Source: Solen grandis
Taxonomy: Eukaryota > Mollusca > Bivalvia > Adapedonta > Solenidae
DNA length: 64,000 bases
Assembly (NCBI GenBank): GCA_021229015.1
Contig: CM037788.1
Span: 47,980,033-48,044,032 of the forward strand
Direction of reading: 5' to 3'
The stretch's first letter is position 1, and each line of letters starts with the position of its first letter. Below, one piece after another: positions 45,831-55,998 of the stretch. Under the pieces are notes generated by a model that ran no database searches, was not told the DNA's origin, and saw nothing but the letters and a program-made list of their open reading frames with translations. The translations under genes and the position numbers were made by a program.

Positions 45831-47777
45831 TTATTTTTTGTCAACCATCAAATCTCGACAATAGCAGTATTGCACGAGAGCACGATTATCAATACAGTGT
45901 GGCTGGTTCCCATATTTGTTAACTCTAATCGGGTCTCCGATAACGGTCATGCTGGACAAAGTTCCACTTGCGTAATCAACCATGACCTCAAACAGACCCT
46001 CATTTGGACTGGTATAAATCATCAACGTATACCTTCCGCTCTCATCAAAGTCCTCTCCATAAAAAAGGCGGTGAAAAAAGCCTGCATGATGCTGTTCTAT
46101 CTTATCTGGGTCACCATCAGCACTGTATATTACTTTTGCATCTGTGATGTTGTGAAGTTCCAGGGTGGCACAAAGAGGCTTGTCGTCATTCAACATTTTG
46201 TTAATATGTTCAACTGCAAACCTGGCAATTGTTTGCACAAGAGAATCTGTTGTGTTCATAGACACTGAATTGTAGCATGTGCAAAACTGATCGGGTATGC
46301 CAGCATCCGCACATGTGCGTTCAGGAGGCACTTGGGTAAACAGGGATCGGCCTGTTATTGTGGAGGACACTGCAGGTGGCCTAGAGTCTTCAAACTTGGA
46401 ATAAATTACATTATGCATAGTAGCATAGAGGTCATAGGCTGAAACTAGCATATCTGTGTTGTGGTTTAAGTTCTTATTCATCCATTTATACTTGGCAAGG
46501 AGAGGCTTTGGAAAATGCACAGTCAAAAATGGCATGTTATTTTCTAGACGACCAACATATGTTTCACTAGCACCTCCAAGTCTGAAGCCGTGGTCACTGC
46601 CAACTATCAGCATTGCACGATCCAAATGTCCATCAGATTTCAACCATTTCAAGTACTCTAATAGTGGTTTGTCACCCACAGCTAATGACAAAAAGCTTTC
46701 ATGGCTTAACATATTGTTCCAAAAAAATGCAAACCTCCTTTGCTTGGAATACTTAGAAAGGAACTGCTTCAGATAATCGAACTGGAGGCCTGTGTGCCAT
46801 TTGTTTCCGTAACAATTCCATGAGGATTTACCTAGCGGCTTCATAATGACAGGTTCTACATCTTCCAAGGCTAGCCCATAAAGACGGTAGTAGTAATCAG
46901 ATGGCGGGTTTTTGAATCCACCTTTTAGATAATTGAAGACGCTGATGTCTGGGCGATCTTCACTTACATGTGTTGCATAGTTGACCATTGGAGGTTCCTT
47001 CCAAATGAATGGTAAGCCATCAACATGAAATATGGGTACTTTAGACACAAGGAAAGAACTGCTATCTTTTCCAGTCAACATGGGCACGACATTTGGATAA
47101 GTATTCAGGCCAACTTTCATATATCCTTTAAAATCAAAAGCGCCAAGCGTGTCTACAAGGTACTTATATGTCAGTGGAAGGTATCTCAGAGCATGTGATC
47201 GCGAAACTGAATCCAGCCCTATGACAATGATACTCAAGTGATCGTCTGTTTCTGGCTTGATGTTAACTTCCCTATCTATGGTTTCGTTGTATGCTATATT
47301 AAAATGCACAAAGTCGTACAGTATTGTCATATGATCATCCCTGCATGTAACACGGAAAACTCTACTCTGGACAAATATCGGAGGATCAAAGGGAATTTCT
47401 GGTCCATAACGTACCTTGAAGTCCCCATTTCTAGTGACTACCTGATAGGTACATTTCAATGGAGGGACCGCATACGCAGAAATGGCTGATGTATTGAAGG
47501 AAAGCATACCCATTTCATCAACAAACATTAGTGAATCTACAGGTGAGCAGGACACTGGTGCTGCTGGTGACACAAACTGCATGATAATCTTGTCCCATGG
47601 GTCCAACTTATGCAACTTGCAAGGTCTCTGTTTGTTTAAATTCAGTGTCAGATAACTGGGAATATAGGTGTAGACAGTCAGCGTCAGCCCCAATAAGAGA
47701 ACCATCATGCCACAGCCTGTTTTCTTGTTGACAGAGGGACACCTGTGTAGGCTGAACCAAGCCAGTTTGCGAGACAT
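45831..47777 (-). CDS. DUF229 protein, type II membrane protein, alkaline-phosphatase-like fold
   Basis: This 648-residue single-exon frame starts ATG at 47777 and ends TAA at 45831. Residues about 23-42 (GMMVLLLGLTLTVYTYIPSY) form a signal anchor after a basic N-terminus, so the bulk should face the lumen or outside. The DUF229 region spans about 180-560. Key blocks are Val-Ile-Gly-Leu-Asp-Ser-Val-Ser-Arg-Ser-His (186-195), Asn-Thr-Tyr-Pro-Asn-Val-Val-Pro-Met-Leu-Thr-Gly (225-236) and Gly-Ser-Asp-His-Gly-Phe-Arg (393-399); the Asp/Ser and Asp-His residues match the metal and nucleophile positions of the sulfatase/alkaline-phosphatase superfamily. A Cys-rich segment follows (Phe-Cys-Thr-Cys-Tyr). 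N-glycosylation sequons are visible. Length is usual for the family, whose substrate is largely unknown. An acceptor (tttttcag) sits 94 bases upstream of the ATG at 47872-47873, so the 5' UTR is spliced. It appears intact. Confidence 0.93.
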   Translation of the reverse strand: MSRKLAWFSLHRCPSVNKKTGCGMMVLLLGLTLTVYTYIPSYLTLNLNKQRPCKLHKLDPWDKIIMQFVSPAAPVSCSPVDSLMFVDEMGMLSFNTSAISAYAVPPLKCTYQVVTRNGDFKVRYGPEIPFDPPIFVQSRVFRVTCRDDHMTILYDFVHFNIAYNETIDREVNIKPETDDHLSIIVIGLDSVSRSHALRYLPLTYKYLVDTLGAFDFKGYMKVGLNTYPNVVPMLTGKDSSSFLVSKVPIFHVDGLPFIWKEPPMVNYATHVSEDRPDISVFNYLKGGFKNPPSDYYYRLYGLALEDVEPVIMKPLGKSSWNCYGNKWHTGLQFDYLKQFLSKYSKQRRFAFFWNNMLSHESFLSLAVGDKPLLEYLKWLKSDGHLDRAMLIVGSDHGFRLGGASETYVGRLENNMPFLTVHFPKPLLAKYKWMNKNLNHNTDMLVSAYDLYATMHNVIYSKFEDSRPPAVSSTITGRSLFTQVPPERTCADAGIPDQFCTCYNSVSMNTTDSLVQTIARFAVEHINKMLNDDKPLCATLELHNITDAKVIYSADGDPDKIEQHHAGFFHRLFYGEDFDESGRYTLMIYTSPNEGLFEVMVDYASGTLSSMTVIGDPIRVNKYGNQPHCIDNRALVQYCYCRDLMVDKK

Positions 47778-47871
47778 GATGGAAGGGTGTCAATGTATAG
47801 ATGTCACTCCTTCTTAAATGTCTTAAAACCTTAGCACTGCCAAGCCAGTTTCTCGTCCTTTCACTTGTTTT
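47778..47871 (-). other. 5' UTR part of the DUF229 coding exon
   Basis: On the minus strand 'gtatacctttttcag' ends in AG just before 47871. The next 94 bases run to the ATG, with no earlier ATG in frame. The first non-coding exon and promoter must lie at higher coordinates and were not located. Confidence 0.55.
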
Positions 47872-48010
47872 CTGAAAAAGGTATACAGAAATGTACATGA
47901 AGGGTCATATTCGAACTGTGTAAAATTGACATTATGATTTTTTATAATGATTTATCATCAACACATCTGTTCAAAAATATCAATGTGATATGATTTGATT
48001 TAAACCTGGG

Positions 48011-48245
48011 CAGTTATAGTGACAGACTTACTATCACAGTTATAGTGACAGACTTACTATCACAGTTATAGTGACAGACTTACTATCACAGTTATAGTGA
48101 CAGACTTACTATCACAGTTATAGTGACAGACTTACTATCACAGTTATAGTGACAGACTTACTATCACAGTTATAGTGACAGACTTACTATCACAGTTATA
48201 GTGACAGACTTACTATCACAGTTATAGTGACAGACTTACTATCAC
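48011..48245. repeat. Perfect 26-bp minisatellite, 9 copies
   Basis: The unit 'cagttatagtgacagactta' plus 'ctatca' repeats nine times without visible differences. It lies 140 bases upstream of the DUF229 exon, so in its first intron or promoter region. Perfect identity implies recent expansion and likely length variation between individuals. Confidence 0.95.
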
Positions 48246-48292
48246 CTATTCCCTTATTGCTGTGGTTCTAGTCTTGTCCGATCATTTGGGAT

Positions 48293-48440
48293 TTTCCATG
48301 TGAGGAGGCCTTCCAGTTGGTTATGGAAGGGATTCCTCAGGATGCCCTTGTGCACTCCAGTCCTCCTCCACTTAAAATTAGCAGGATGTTGCTTTATGAC
48401 AGAAATACTGTTGCAGTGATGATAAAACTCAAAATATTAG
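48293..48440 (+). mobile_element. SINE family 1 core, fourth copy
   Basis: It begins 'ttccatgtgaggaggccttc' and ends 'atgataaaactcaaa', matching core and tail of the SINE at 4318-4565. The tRNA-like head is not recognisable. Confidence 0.65.
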
Positions 48441-48865
48441 AAAATAGAACTTCTCTTCATATTCTTCTACAAAATGGTTATTAGAAATTGTGCAATCCCA
48501 TTATTTCTGCACTTAATACAACAATATGCAATCATATATTTTCTGCAGAACATAATGAAATATACTGTACTAATCAATATATCATGGATATTTGTAAGGC
48601 CAATGACAGTGCTATTGGGAGACCATCAAATGATCATCTATGTCATCAGCCTCCACTCGGACATTTCAGAGGAAATGTCAATTTGAAGAAAGAAATTGAA
48701 ACTGCATATCATTCAAATGAAAGTCACTGATGATTAAAGTTTCTCAGCTCAAGCAAATGGTGGTAAGCTGAGCTAAGAAGTGAACAATTTTTACAGATAT
48801 GCCAAAATAGTTAGTGTTGAGCTACACATATATGATATGTGAGTAAGTGAGGAAAACTGTCATAC
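48441..48865. other. No gene seen
   Basis: Two overlapping plus-strand frames (48474-48730) lack recognisable content. Confidence 0.4.
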
Positions 48866-48979
48866 CAGTAAGATCCTGGATCTTCCATGGCCTCTGAATT
48901 GGCTTGAACCACACAGACCATACTTATATCAGCAAATAGCTTCCCAACTTCCTCATTCTGTTTTAATTTTTTTGATAAT
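48866..48979 (-). CDS. Candidate internal exon, 38 codons, unrecognised
   Basis: On the minus strand the acceptor 'tttttgttttttgtttcag' precedes 48979 and the donor 'CTG|gtatgac' follows 48866. The 114-nt exon is open in one frame: Leu-Ser-Lys-Lys-Leu-Lys-Gln-Asn-Glu-Glu-Val-Gly-Lys-Leu-Phe-Ala-Asp, then Val-Gln-Ala-Asn-Ser-Glu-Ala-Met-Glu-Asp-Pro-Gly-Ser-Tyr-Trp. Length is a multiple of three, so skipping would keep frame. Partner exons were not found. It is upstream of the DUF229 gene on the same strand, which could be nested in an intron of a larger gene. Confidence 0.45.
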
Positions 48980-49660
48980 CTGAAACAAAAAACAAAAATT
49001 TGTTTACCAGAGATGCAACCGAGCATCCATCAAAGATATTATTCTACTCCCTACTTATGGTACTATGGTTTGAACTTGTGTGAGTGACTACTGTAATGCA
49101 TACAATCGTTTTCACTCAAAACTTTCTAAAATATTTCTTGGTTTATACTGAGCAAACGTAAATAAAACCATAGGATCTGTTAAGTAACGGTCAATGTTAA
49201 GTGTGGCAAACCTTGGACACTGTGAACCACAATGAAAGTGTACCCTGGATGATGTGAACCATTTCATGAGACAATGTAAATCTGTTTGTAATATAATGTG
49301 AACCACTTTGCTTTGTGCAGTAATATTTATTATAAAGTAACATGCATTATAATCCAATTTTTACCAAAAAAAACCCTATCTGCTTCAATGTTTCATGATT
49401 ACATTATGTATTTGTATTTTCTATAACATGCATTTAAATAGGTGTCAAAATCAATCATAACAAAATGTTTAAAAAGTTATGATTCATCAAAGAGGGTTAC
49501 TAATAAGAAATTTTTATGAAGATGATAACATAGGTTTTAAATAAATGTGGCTGTTCGATTTAATTTTAATCAGAAAAGTATGTATCCAAACAGAACACCT
49601 GGCATGCCTCACCAATTTTTCATGTCCTAGGGATCCCATTGCACTGTTAGTGTCAACCCC
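48980..49660. other. AT-rich, no gene seen
   Basis: Short local repeats of 'gtgaaccac' and 'tgtgaaccat' near 49215-49310; the minus-strand frame there is not credible. Confidence 0.45.
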
Positions 49661-49837
49661 TGCCACACCAGTCCTGGAACTACCCTTATATGCTGAGCGC
49701 CAAGCAATTGAGCTATACCAGTACCATTTTTTTATTACTTTGGTATGTCGTGGCTGGGGATCAAACTCACAGCCTCCTGATCCCACAACCTCCCAATTCA
49801 TGGGTGGACACTCTAACCACACAACTACCTGGACCAG
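49661..49837 (-). mobile_element. tRNA-derived SINE (family 2), copy 2
   Basis: On the minus strand it has an A-box-like 'gtagttgtgtggttagag' and B box 'gagtttgatcccc' followed by 'aaaatggtactggtatagct' and 'gtagttccaggactggtg', as at 31361-31500. Confidence 0.75.
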
Positions 49838-50152
49838 TCAATAAATTTTTGTAATATTGAATATCATCAATGTACATGTGTACATTTAGTACATAAAAAT
49901 GATATGTAAAAAAATACCATACATTATATATAAATAAAATAATGAAAGTTTGTTATTTAGATTTACTTCCTTTATATTTAGATACACAAATTGATATAAA
50001 TTTATAAATTGTTGGCAAGGTAAATGTGGAGAGTAAGAGTGGCAATGTCCTAATTACAAGATTAAAGTGGATTTAGAATATTGGGTTTACTGGCATTGCT
50101 TGATGAGTTTAACCTTATTTATTTATTAAATCTACTAATTAGATATCTTTAA

Positions 50153-50327
50153 CCATTTCCCTCATATATACTCATTTTGACGCACTCAATAGGTACCACA
50201 TAAAGCCTGATCTGCTGAAAACCACAGTTAGCATAAAACCTGATCAGCCTGCGAGTTACTCACAGGCTGATCTGGTTTTATGTTGTTCACATAGGTCTTT
50301 TCATGGTGACCTCTATGAGGGAAAGGG
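50153..50327. mobile_element. piggyBac-like MITE, copy 4 (internally deleted)
   Basis: TTAA flanks at 50149-50152 and 50328-50331. The ends are CCATTTCCCTCATA and its partner; about 60 bases between 'ccacagtta' and 'gcataaaacc' are missing relative to copy 2. Confidence 0.8.
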
Positions 50328-50331
50328 TTAA

Positions 50332-51129
50332 GAGGACTCAAATAAAACAAACTGAAAGAGGTTTGGTAGAAGAAAAACAACTCCTTGTTTATATTTGTTT
50401 TTTTGTATTTTAAAGTTGCCGCGGAATTGTGTTTTATTTTTTTTATCCTTCTGGATGTGTTACACGATTAACCGAAATACTACTAAAAAAACAGATTAGT
50501 TGTGGGAGAGTTTTGGATAACAAGAAGGGGAGCAAGTCAAAACATACCCAAACCAAAACATACTTTTTTTAGGTCAAAACGTACCCAAGACGTATTTTTT
50601 TTTCCATTTCACTATTGATATTTTAATATAATATTTTTAGTCAGGTTATTATTTTGTTTGAAAATCTATTATTTTTTACATGAAACAAATTCTTTTTTTT
50701 TTAAAGTTGCTAATTCTAATTTTAATTCAATTTCAATTTAATACATGATTACCGGAAACGTTTGATCTCTACAATAGTGTGTTTCCGCTTCTTGTCTTAA
50801 TTGAATTATAAACACCTCTAATTGAAATCAGATTACACTAATCAAGTAAAACGTGTTTACCCATGGCAATTTCTTAAGCGCTGATAGCATAAATAATTTA
50901 TATGTGTGAAAGGTGGTAACCTTAACTGCGAGGTGATTATGCTATTCACACTTATATTGAATTCTTGTTTTCCCAGCTTCTAGTTTTGGTAAATGATAGT
51001 TTGAATGAATGAACTATTTTTCTTTTATTATTTTAATCATTAAAACATGTTATGGAATATTTTTGATGGCATTCATGAAATTGTGTAAAAACATTTAACT
51101 TTAAAGGACATTTAGCATCAATTAATTCA
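50332..51129. other. AT-rich, no gene seen
   Basis: T-runs and A-runs throughout; nothing recognised on either strand. Confidence 0.45.
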
Positions 51130-51435
51130 AACTTAAGCTCAATATATTACGAACATCAGACGAGTTAGTGAACATACTTAAAGAATACAATGTTATTTGT
51201 TTATCAGAAACATGGACAAATAAGAACTCAGATATACATTTATCTTGATACAGTAACCCCATTCATTCATATAGACGTTTTCAACACCGAGGGGGCAAAA
51301 CGCTCGAGCGGAGGTATAGTTATTTACATTAAGGACAATCATTATTTTGGAATAATTTAAAAAGTGCAAATTTAAAGAGTTTATTTGGAAAAATATTTGG
51401 ATGAAAGATAATGTGATAGTTTGAACTATATGCCA
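51130..51435 (+). pseudogene. L1/Tx1-like endonuclease remnant
   Basis: One frame reads Asp-Glu-Leu-Val-Asn-Ile-Leu-Lys-Glu-Tyr-Asn-Val-Ile-Cys-Leu-Ser-Glu-Thr-Trp. After a frameshift come Ser-Ser-Gly-Gly-Ile-Val-Ile-Tyr-Ile-Lys and Asp-Asn-Val-Ile-Val-Trp. These are the glutamate-bearing and Gly-Gly motifs of LINE AP endonucleases. It precedes ORF1-like sequence at 51500, so it belongs to a different copy from that one. Confidence 0.6.
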
Positions 51436-51499
51436 CTGAAGCAAAAAAAATAAAAAAAAAAATAAAAAGAGACTAGGAAAAAGAAGCGAAAAGAGATAT

Positions 51500-51907
51500 C
51501 TCCATGTATATAGAGCACGGACAGATGGGCAGTGGACAAACCAGTTTGGTCAGTGTACCTGTGTTGACCAGCAGTGACCTTGAAGTGAGAAAACAAAACA
51601 AACATCATAAGAATCAGTCAGAATTCTTTATATTTGAAACTCCTCTGGTGAATCAAGCCATGAATACGAATTTCCAAGCCAATATGTACAATCACCACCT
51701 TACCAGTACAATCCCCAGATTATGTCATCAAAACAACAGGTTAACCCGGTATTTGGCCCAGGTTCCGAACAACCGCCACCTTGGGCTGTAAGTATCATGG
51801 ACAATATTAAGACGATAAAAACCCGTGTAGAAAAAATTGACATTATAGAAAAAAAAACACATGAACTCTATGAACTAAATATTGAATGATTTAGGCTTAA
51901 AAGTAAA
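51500..51907 (+). pseudogene. L1/Tx1-like ORF1, N-terminal part
   Basis: The plus strand reads a Pro-Pro-Pro-Trp-Ala block near 51775 and then a coiled-coil start, Met-Asp-Asn-Ile-Lys-Thr-Ile-Lys-Thr-Arg-Val-Glu-Lys-Ile-Asp, with one TGA. It ends at Arg-Leu-Lys-Ser-Lys at 51907, where a family A element begins. The same frame resumes at 59512. Confidence 0.65.
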
Positions 51908-52279
51908 CAAGAGGGCCAAGATGGCCCTTGGTCGCTCACCTGAGAAAGATGATTGCTTAAGAAACAAAGATGCTTAAGTGTAAAAGTGAAATCTGGCTTT
52001 TTTTATGGTGAAATGGGCATACCTCCTAAATTTACAAGTCAATATCAGTTATAATTGAACCCGATTGTGAGATTATGGGCATAAACATTGTCTTAAAGTT
52101 TAAAAAAGATTGTTAAAAAAATGAAGTTGGTAGAGAATAAACAAAAGTGAAATCTTACATTTTTTGTATTAAAAGGGGCATAACTCCTGACCTAAATGGC
52201 CCATCTCAGCCACAATTGAACTCAATCGAGACATTATCGTCATTAACAATGTCATAAAGTTTGAAGATGATTGCTAAAA
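51908..52279 (-). mobile_element. Family A, copy 3 (left end only)
   Basis: Begins 'caagagggccaagatggccc' and 'ttggtcgctcacctgag'; two units with 'aaaggggcataactcctgac'. It is cut by copy 4 at 'gattgctaaaa'. Confidence 0.8.
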
Positions 52280-53212
52280 CAAGAGGGCCAAGATGGCCCT
52301 AGATCGCTCACCTGAGAAAAGTATCATTCATTGCCTGTACAAAACAGATTGCTTTAGAATTAAGATGATGAGGTGAAACAATGTTCAGGAATTTTCTGAC
52401 CCCATCCACAAAAGATATCATCATGACAAACTTCTAAGATTTGACCTATTGACCTACATTTTTGTCCGGCCCGGCCCATTTTCGAACTGGTTCGAGATAT
52501 CATCAAGACAAACATTCTGACCAAGTTTAAAATTGTAGCCTCTAGTATGTAAACAAGATTTTTCTAAGAATTAACCTACTGACCTACTTTTTGATCCAAC
52601 CTGACCCATTTTCTAAAGGGTTCAAGATATCATCAAGACAAACATTCTGACCAAGTTTGAAGAAGATTGGATCAAAATTGTGGCCTCTATATGAGTGTGT
52701 AAACAAGATTTTTCTAAGATTTGACCTACTGACCTACTTTTTGATCCAACTTGACCAATTTTCGAAAGGGTTCAAGATATCATCAAGACAAACATTCTGA
52801 CCAAGTTTGAGAAGATTGGATCAAAATTGTGCCTCTATGTGTAAACAAGATTTTTCTAAGATTACCTACTGACCTACTTTTTGATCCAACCTGACCCATT
52901 TTCTAAAGGGTTCAAGATATCATCAAGACAAACATTCTGACCAAGTTTGAGGAATTGGATCAAAATTGTGGCCTCTAGTGAAAAAGATCTTTCTAAGATT
53001 TACCTACTGACCTACTTTTGATCCAACCTGACCCATTTTCAAAGGGTTCAAGATATCATCAAGACAAACATTCTGACCAAGTTTGAGGAAGATTGGATCA
53101 AAATTGTGGCCTCTAGTGTGTAAACAAAATTTTGATGGACGACTGACGACGGACGACGGACAATCACGTATCCCAAAAGCTCACCCTGAGCTTTGCTCAG
53201 GTGAGCTAAAAA
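52280..53212 (-). mobile_element. Family A, copy 4
   Basis: The left end is 'caagagggccaagatggccc' with 'gatcgctcacctgag'. The right end is a strong hairpin (AGCTCACCCTGAGC with GCTCAGGTGAGCT) and TAAAAA at 53212. The body has five units of about 140 bp ('gacctactgacctacttttt', 'agatatcatcaagacaaac', 'gattggatcaaaattgtgg'), then '(gacg)n'. Confidence 0.85.
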
Positions 53213-54268
53213 CTAGTTCAGTACTTGAAGTTGTGAAATTGCTAGAAGTTAAACTTTTCCATATATTCAGACAGAGACTGTTTAAACTTTAATATTGCTT
53301 ATGTTCAATTATTAGCTTCATCTGAGGCGTGAGTGTCGCGAAGTACGCGAAATATTTGTTTCACTCATTATCTTTGTTATATTAATCATGTTTATAAGGT
53401 CATATTATTATGTATGCACCTCAAGTAAATAATATATTAATGTGAATGCTCCTGTTAGCACGTGAATGTTATAGTGTGAATGCTCCTGTGAGCATAATTA
53501 TTATAATGTGAATTCATGTGTTAAGCACATGGACATTATTATAATGCTCCTGTAGTTATTATTAGTGCACGTGAATTATTAGCACGAGGTTTCTGTTATT
53601 ATAATTATTCCATGCAATTGGTTTATATAAAAGGCATCAACATTTCAAAGTGGGTTCAGTCTTAAAAGGTGTGCTATATTCCATGTGGATATGATATGTT
53701 ATTGTGAAAATTATGGATGTATTATGGCAAATTAAATTCATTATGGAATCAACGTTTTGTTGAAAGTGCTCTCCCAAAAGTGCTTTATGTGGTGGAAATA
53801 AAAAAAATTAAAAGTGTTCACCACATATAGTATACTCAATCAAGTCACGTATCGAATCGTATCCTTTCGCATTCAACTGTATTACACATAATGAAAGGGA
53901 TCTCATCGCATCATTTCGTAAAGCAATGGTATATCGTAAATCCTATATCGTAAATTATATTATGTAGTATAATCTTATTATTTGTTTAGTTATAATAACA
54001 TTCTTTTACTTTTTATGTACCCGTATACACATGCGCCGTGCGTCGTTAAGCAATTTAATGCACATGTGAAAAATATGTATTCAAAAGCATTAAATCGGTA
54101 TTGAAGTATACGCTGGGCTACATTCATTCCTATAAGTTTATTTGATGTGTTTGATAAAAAATTTCATGATTAGCAAGTCTGAAAATTAACAATTCAAATC
54201 TGACCAAATTATGCATAATCAAACTCCGATTTCGTCCAAGATGTTGCTTCCTTTGAATAACTTATTTT
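53213..54268. other. AT-rich, TATA-like motif, no gene seen
   Basis: A 'tttatataaaaggcatc' segment near 53621 looks like a TATA box about 30 bases before a possible start site, and similar 'gtatataaaaaggcatgg' lies near 57204. Short 'gtgaatgctcctgt' repeats lie near 53441-53495. I could not define an LTR or gene. Confidence 0.4.
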
Positions 54269-55998
54269 CCGGTGTAACAGCCCAGATTCCCCCCCCCCCC
54301 CCCCCCCCCCCGTCATTTATATTGAATTGATGGTGAAATTCTGGACCAGTCAGTTTTTTCCCCCCTATTCCAATATATTGTGCGTGATGGGGGGAAAATT
54401 CTGGACCAGTCAGTTTTTTTTCCCCCTATCCAATATATTGTGCATGATGGTGGGGAAACTCTGGCCTAGTCAGTTTTTTCCCCCCTGTCCAATATATTGT
54501 GCATGATGGTGGGGAAACTCTGGCCTAGTCAGTTTTTTCCCCCCCTGTCATTTAGATTGTATTGATGGTGGGGAAATTCTGGACCAGTCAGTTTTTTCCC
54601 CCCTATTCCAATATATTGTGCGTGATGGGAGGAAAATTCTGGACCAGTCAGTTTTTTTCCCCCCTATCCAATATATTGTGCATGATGGTGGGGAAATTCT
54701 GGACCAGTCAGTTTTTTCCCCCCCTGTCCTTTATATTGTCATTGATGGTGGGGAAATTCTGGACCAGTCAGTTTTTTCCCCCCTATCCTATATATTGTTC
54801 GTGATGGTGGGGAAATTCTGGCCTAGTCAGTTTTTTCCCCCCTATCCAATATATTGTGCGTGATGGTGGGGAAATTCTGGACCAGTCAGTTTTTTCCCCC
54901 CTATCCTATATATTGCCTTTGGAGCGGTAGTCAGTTTTTTCAATGTAAATGACAGGGGGGAAAAACTGACTAGGCCAGAATTTCCCCACCATCAAGCACA
55001 ATATATAGGATAGGGGGGAAAAACTGACTGGTCCAGAATTTCCCCACCATCATGCACATATATTGGATGAGGGGGGGGGGGGGGGGGGGGGACTGGGGGC
55101 AGGGGGGTCAGTGGGGGGGGGGGGGGGGGGAAACTGACTGGTCCAAGACTTTCCACACATCAAGAACAATCTAAATGACAGGGGGGGGGGGGAAAAACTG
55201 ACTGGCCAGAATTTCCACACACAAGCACATAAATGTAATAGAGGGGGAAAAAAACTGACTGGTCAGAGTTTCCCCACCATCAATACAATGTAAATGACAG
55301 GGGGAAAAAAACTGACTAGGCCAGATGTTTCCCACCATCAAGCACAATTATTGGATAGGGGGAAAAAACTGACTGGTCAGATTTTCCCATCAATACAATG
55401 TAAATGACAGGGGAGAAAAAACTGACTAGGCCAGAATTTCCCCACCATCACGCACAATATATTGGACAGGGGGATAAAAACTGACTAGGCCAGAGTTTCC
55501 CCACCATCATGCACAATATATTGGATAGGGGGGAAAAAACTGACTGGTCCAGAATTAATATATTGGATAGGGGGAAAAAGCTGACTGGTCCAGAATTTCC
55601 CCACCATCAATACAATGTAAATTACAGGGGGGAAAAAAACTGACTAGGCCAGAGTTTCCCCACCATCATGCACAATATATTGGATAGGGGGGAAAAAACT
55701 GACTGGTCCAGAATTTCCCCACCATCAATACAATATATTGGATAGGGGGGAAAAAACTGACTGGTCCAGAATTTCCCACCATCAACAATATAAATGACAG
55801 GGGGAAAAAACTGACTAGGCCAGAATTTTCCCACAATCACAAGCAATATATAAGACAGGGGGGAAAAAACTGACTAGTCCAGAATTTCCCCACCTCAGAA
55901 ACCTTAAAAAAAAATTTAAAAAAAAGAGGGGGGAAAAACCTGACTGGGTGGGGAAAAAACTGACTAGTCTGGGGGGAAAATCTGGGCTGTTACACCGG
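54269..55998. mobile_element. Foldback element with inverted 62-bp minisatellite arms
   Basis: The ends are inverted repeats: CCGGTGTAACAGCCCAGATT at the left and its complement ending CCGG at 55998. The left arm (to about 54930) has about ten direct copies of a ~60-bp unit ('ggggaaattctggaccagtc', then 'agttttttcccccc', then 'ccaatatattgtgcatga'). The right arm (from about 54940) holds fifteen or more copies of the reverse complement. Within each unit GGGGAAA and TTTCCCC can pair. The spacer is about 20 bases. This resembles Drosophila FB-type elements. Open frames here are repeat artefacts. Confidence 0.85.

Noticed and set aside
48011..48245. CRISPR-like regular repeats
   Set aside because: Repeats are contiguous with no unique spacers, in a eukaryotic genome; it is a minisatellite.
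54562..55846. Several overlapping open frames with repeated Lys-Phe-Trp-Thr-Ser-Gln-Phe-Phe-Pro-Pro
   Set aside because: They are translations of the 62-bp minisatellite units and change frame with unit length; no start, domain or codon bias supports a protein.
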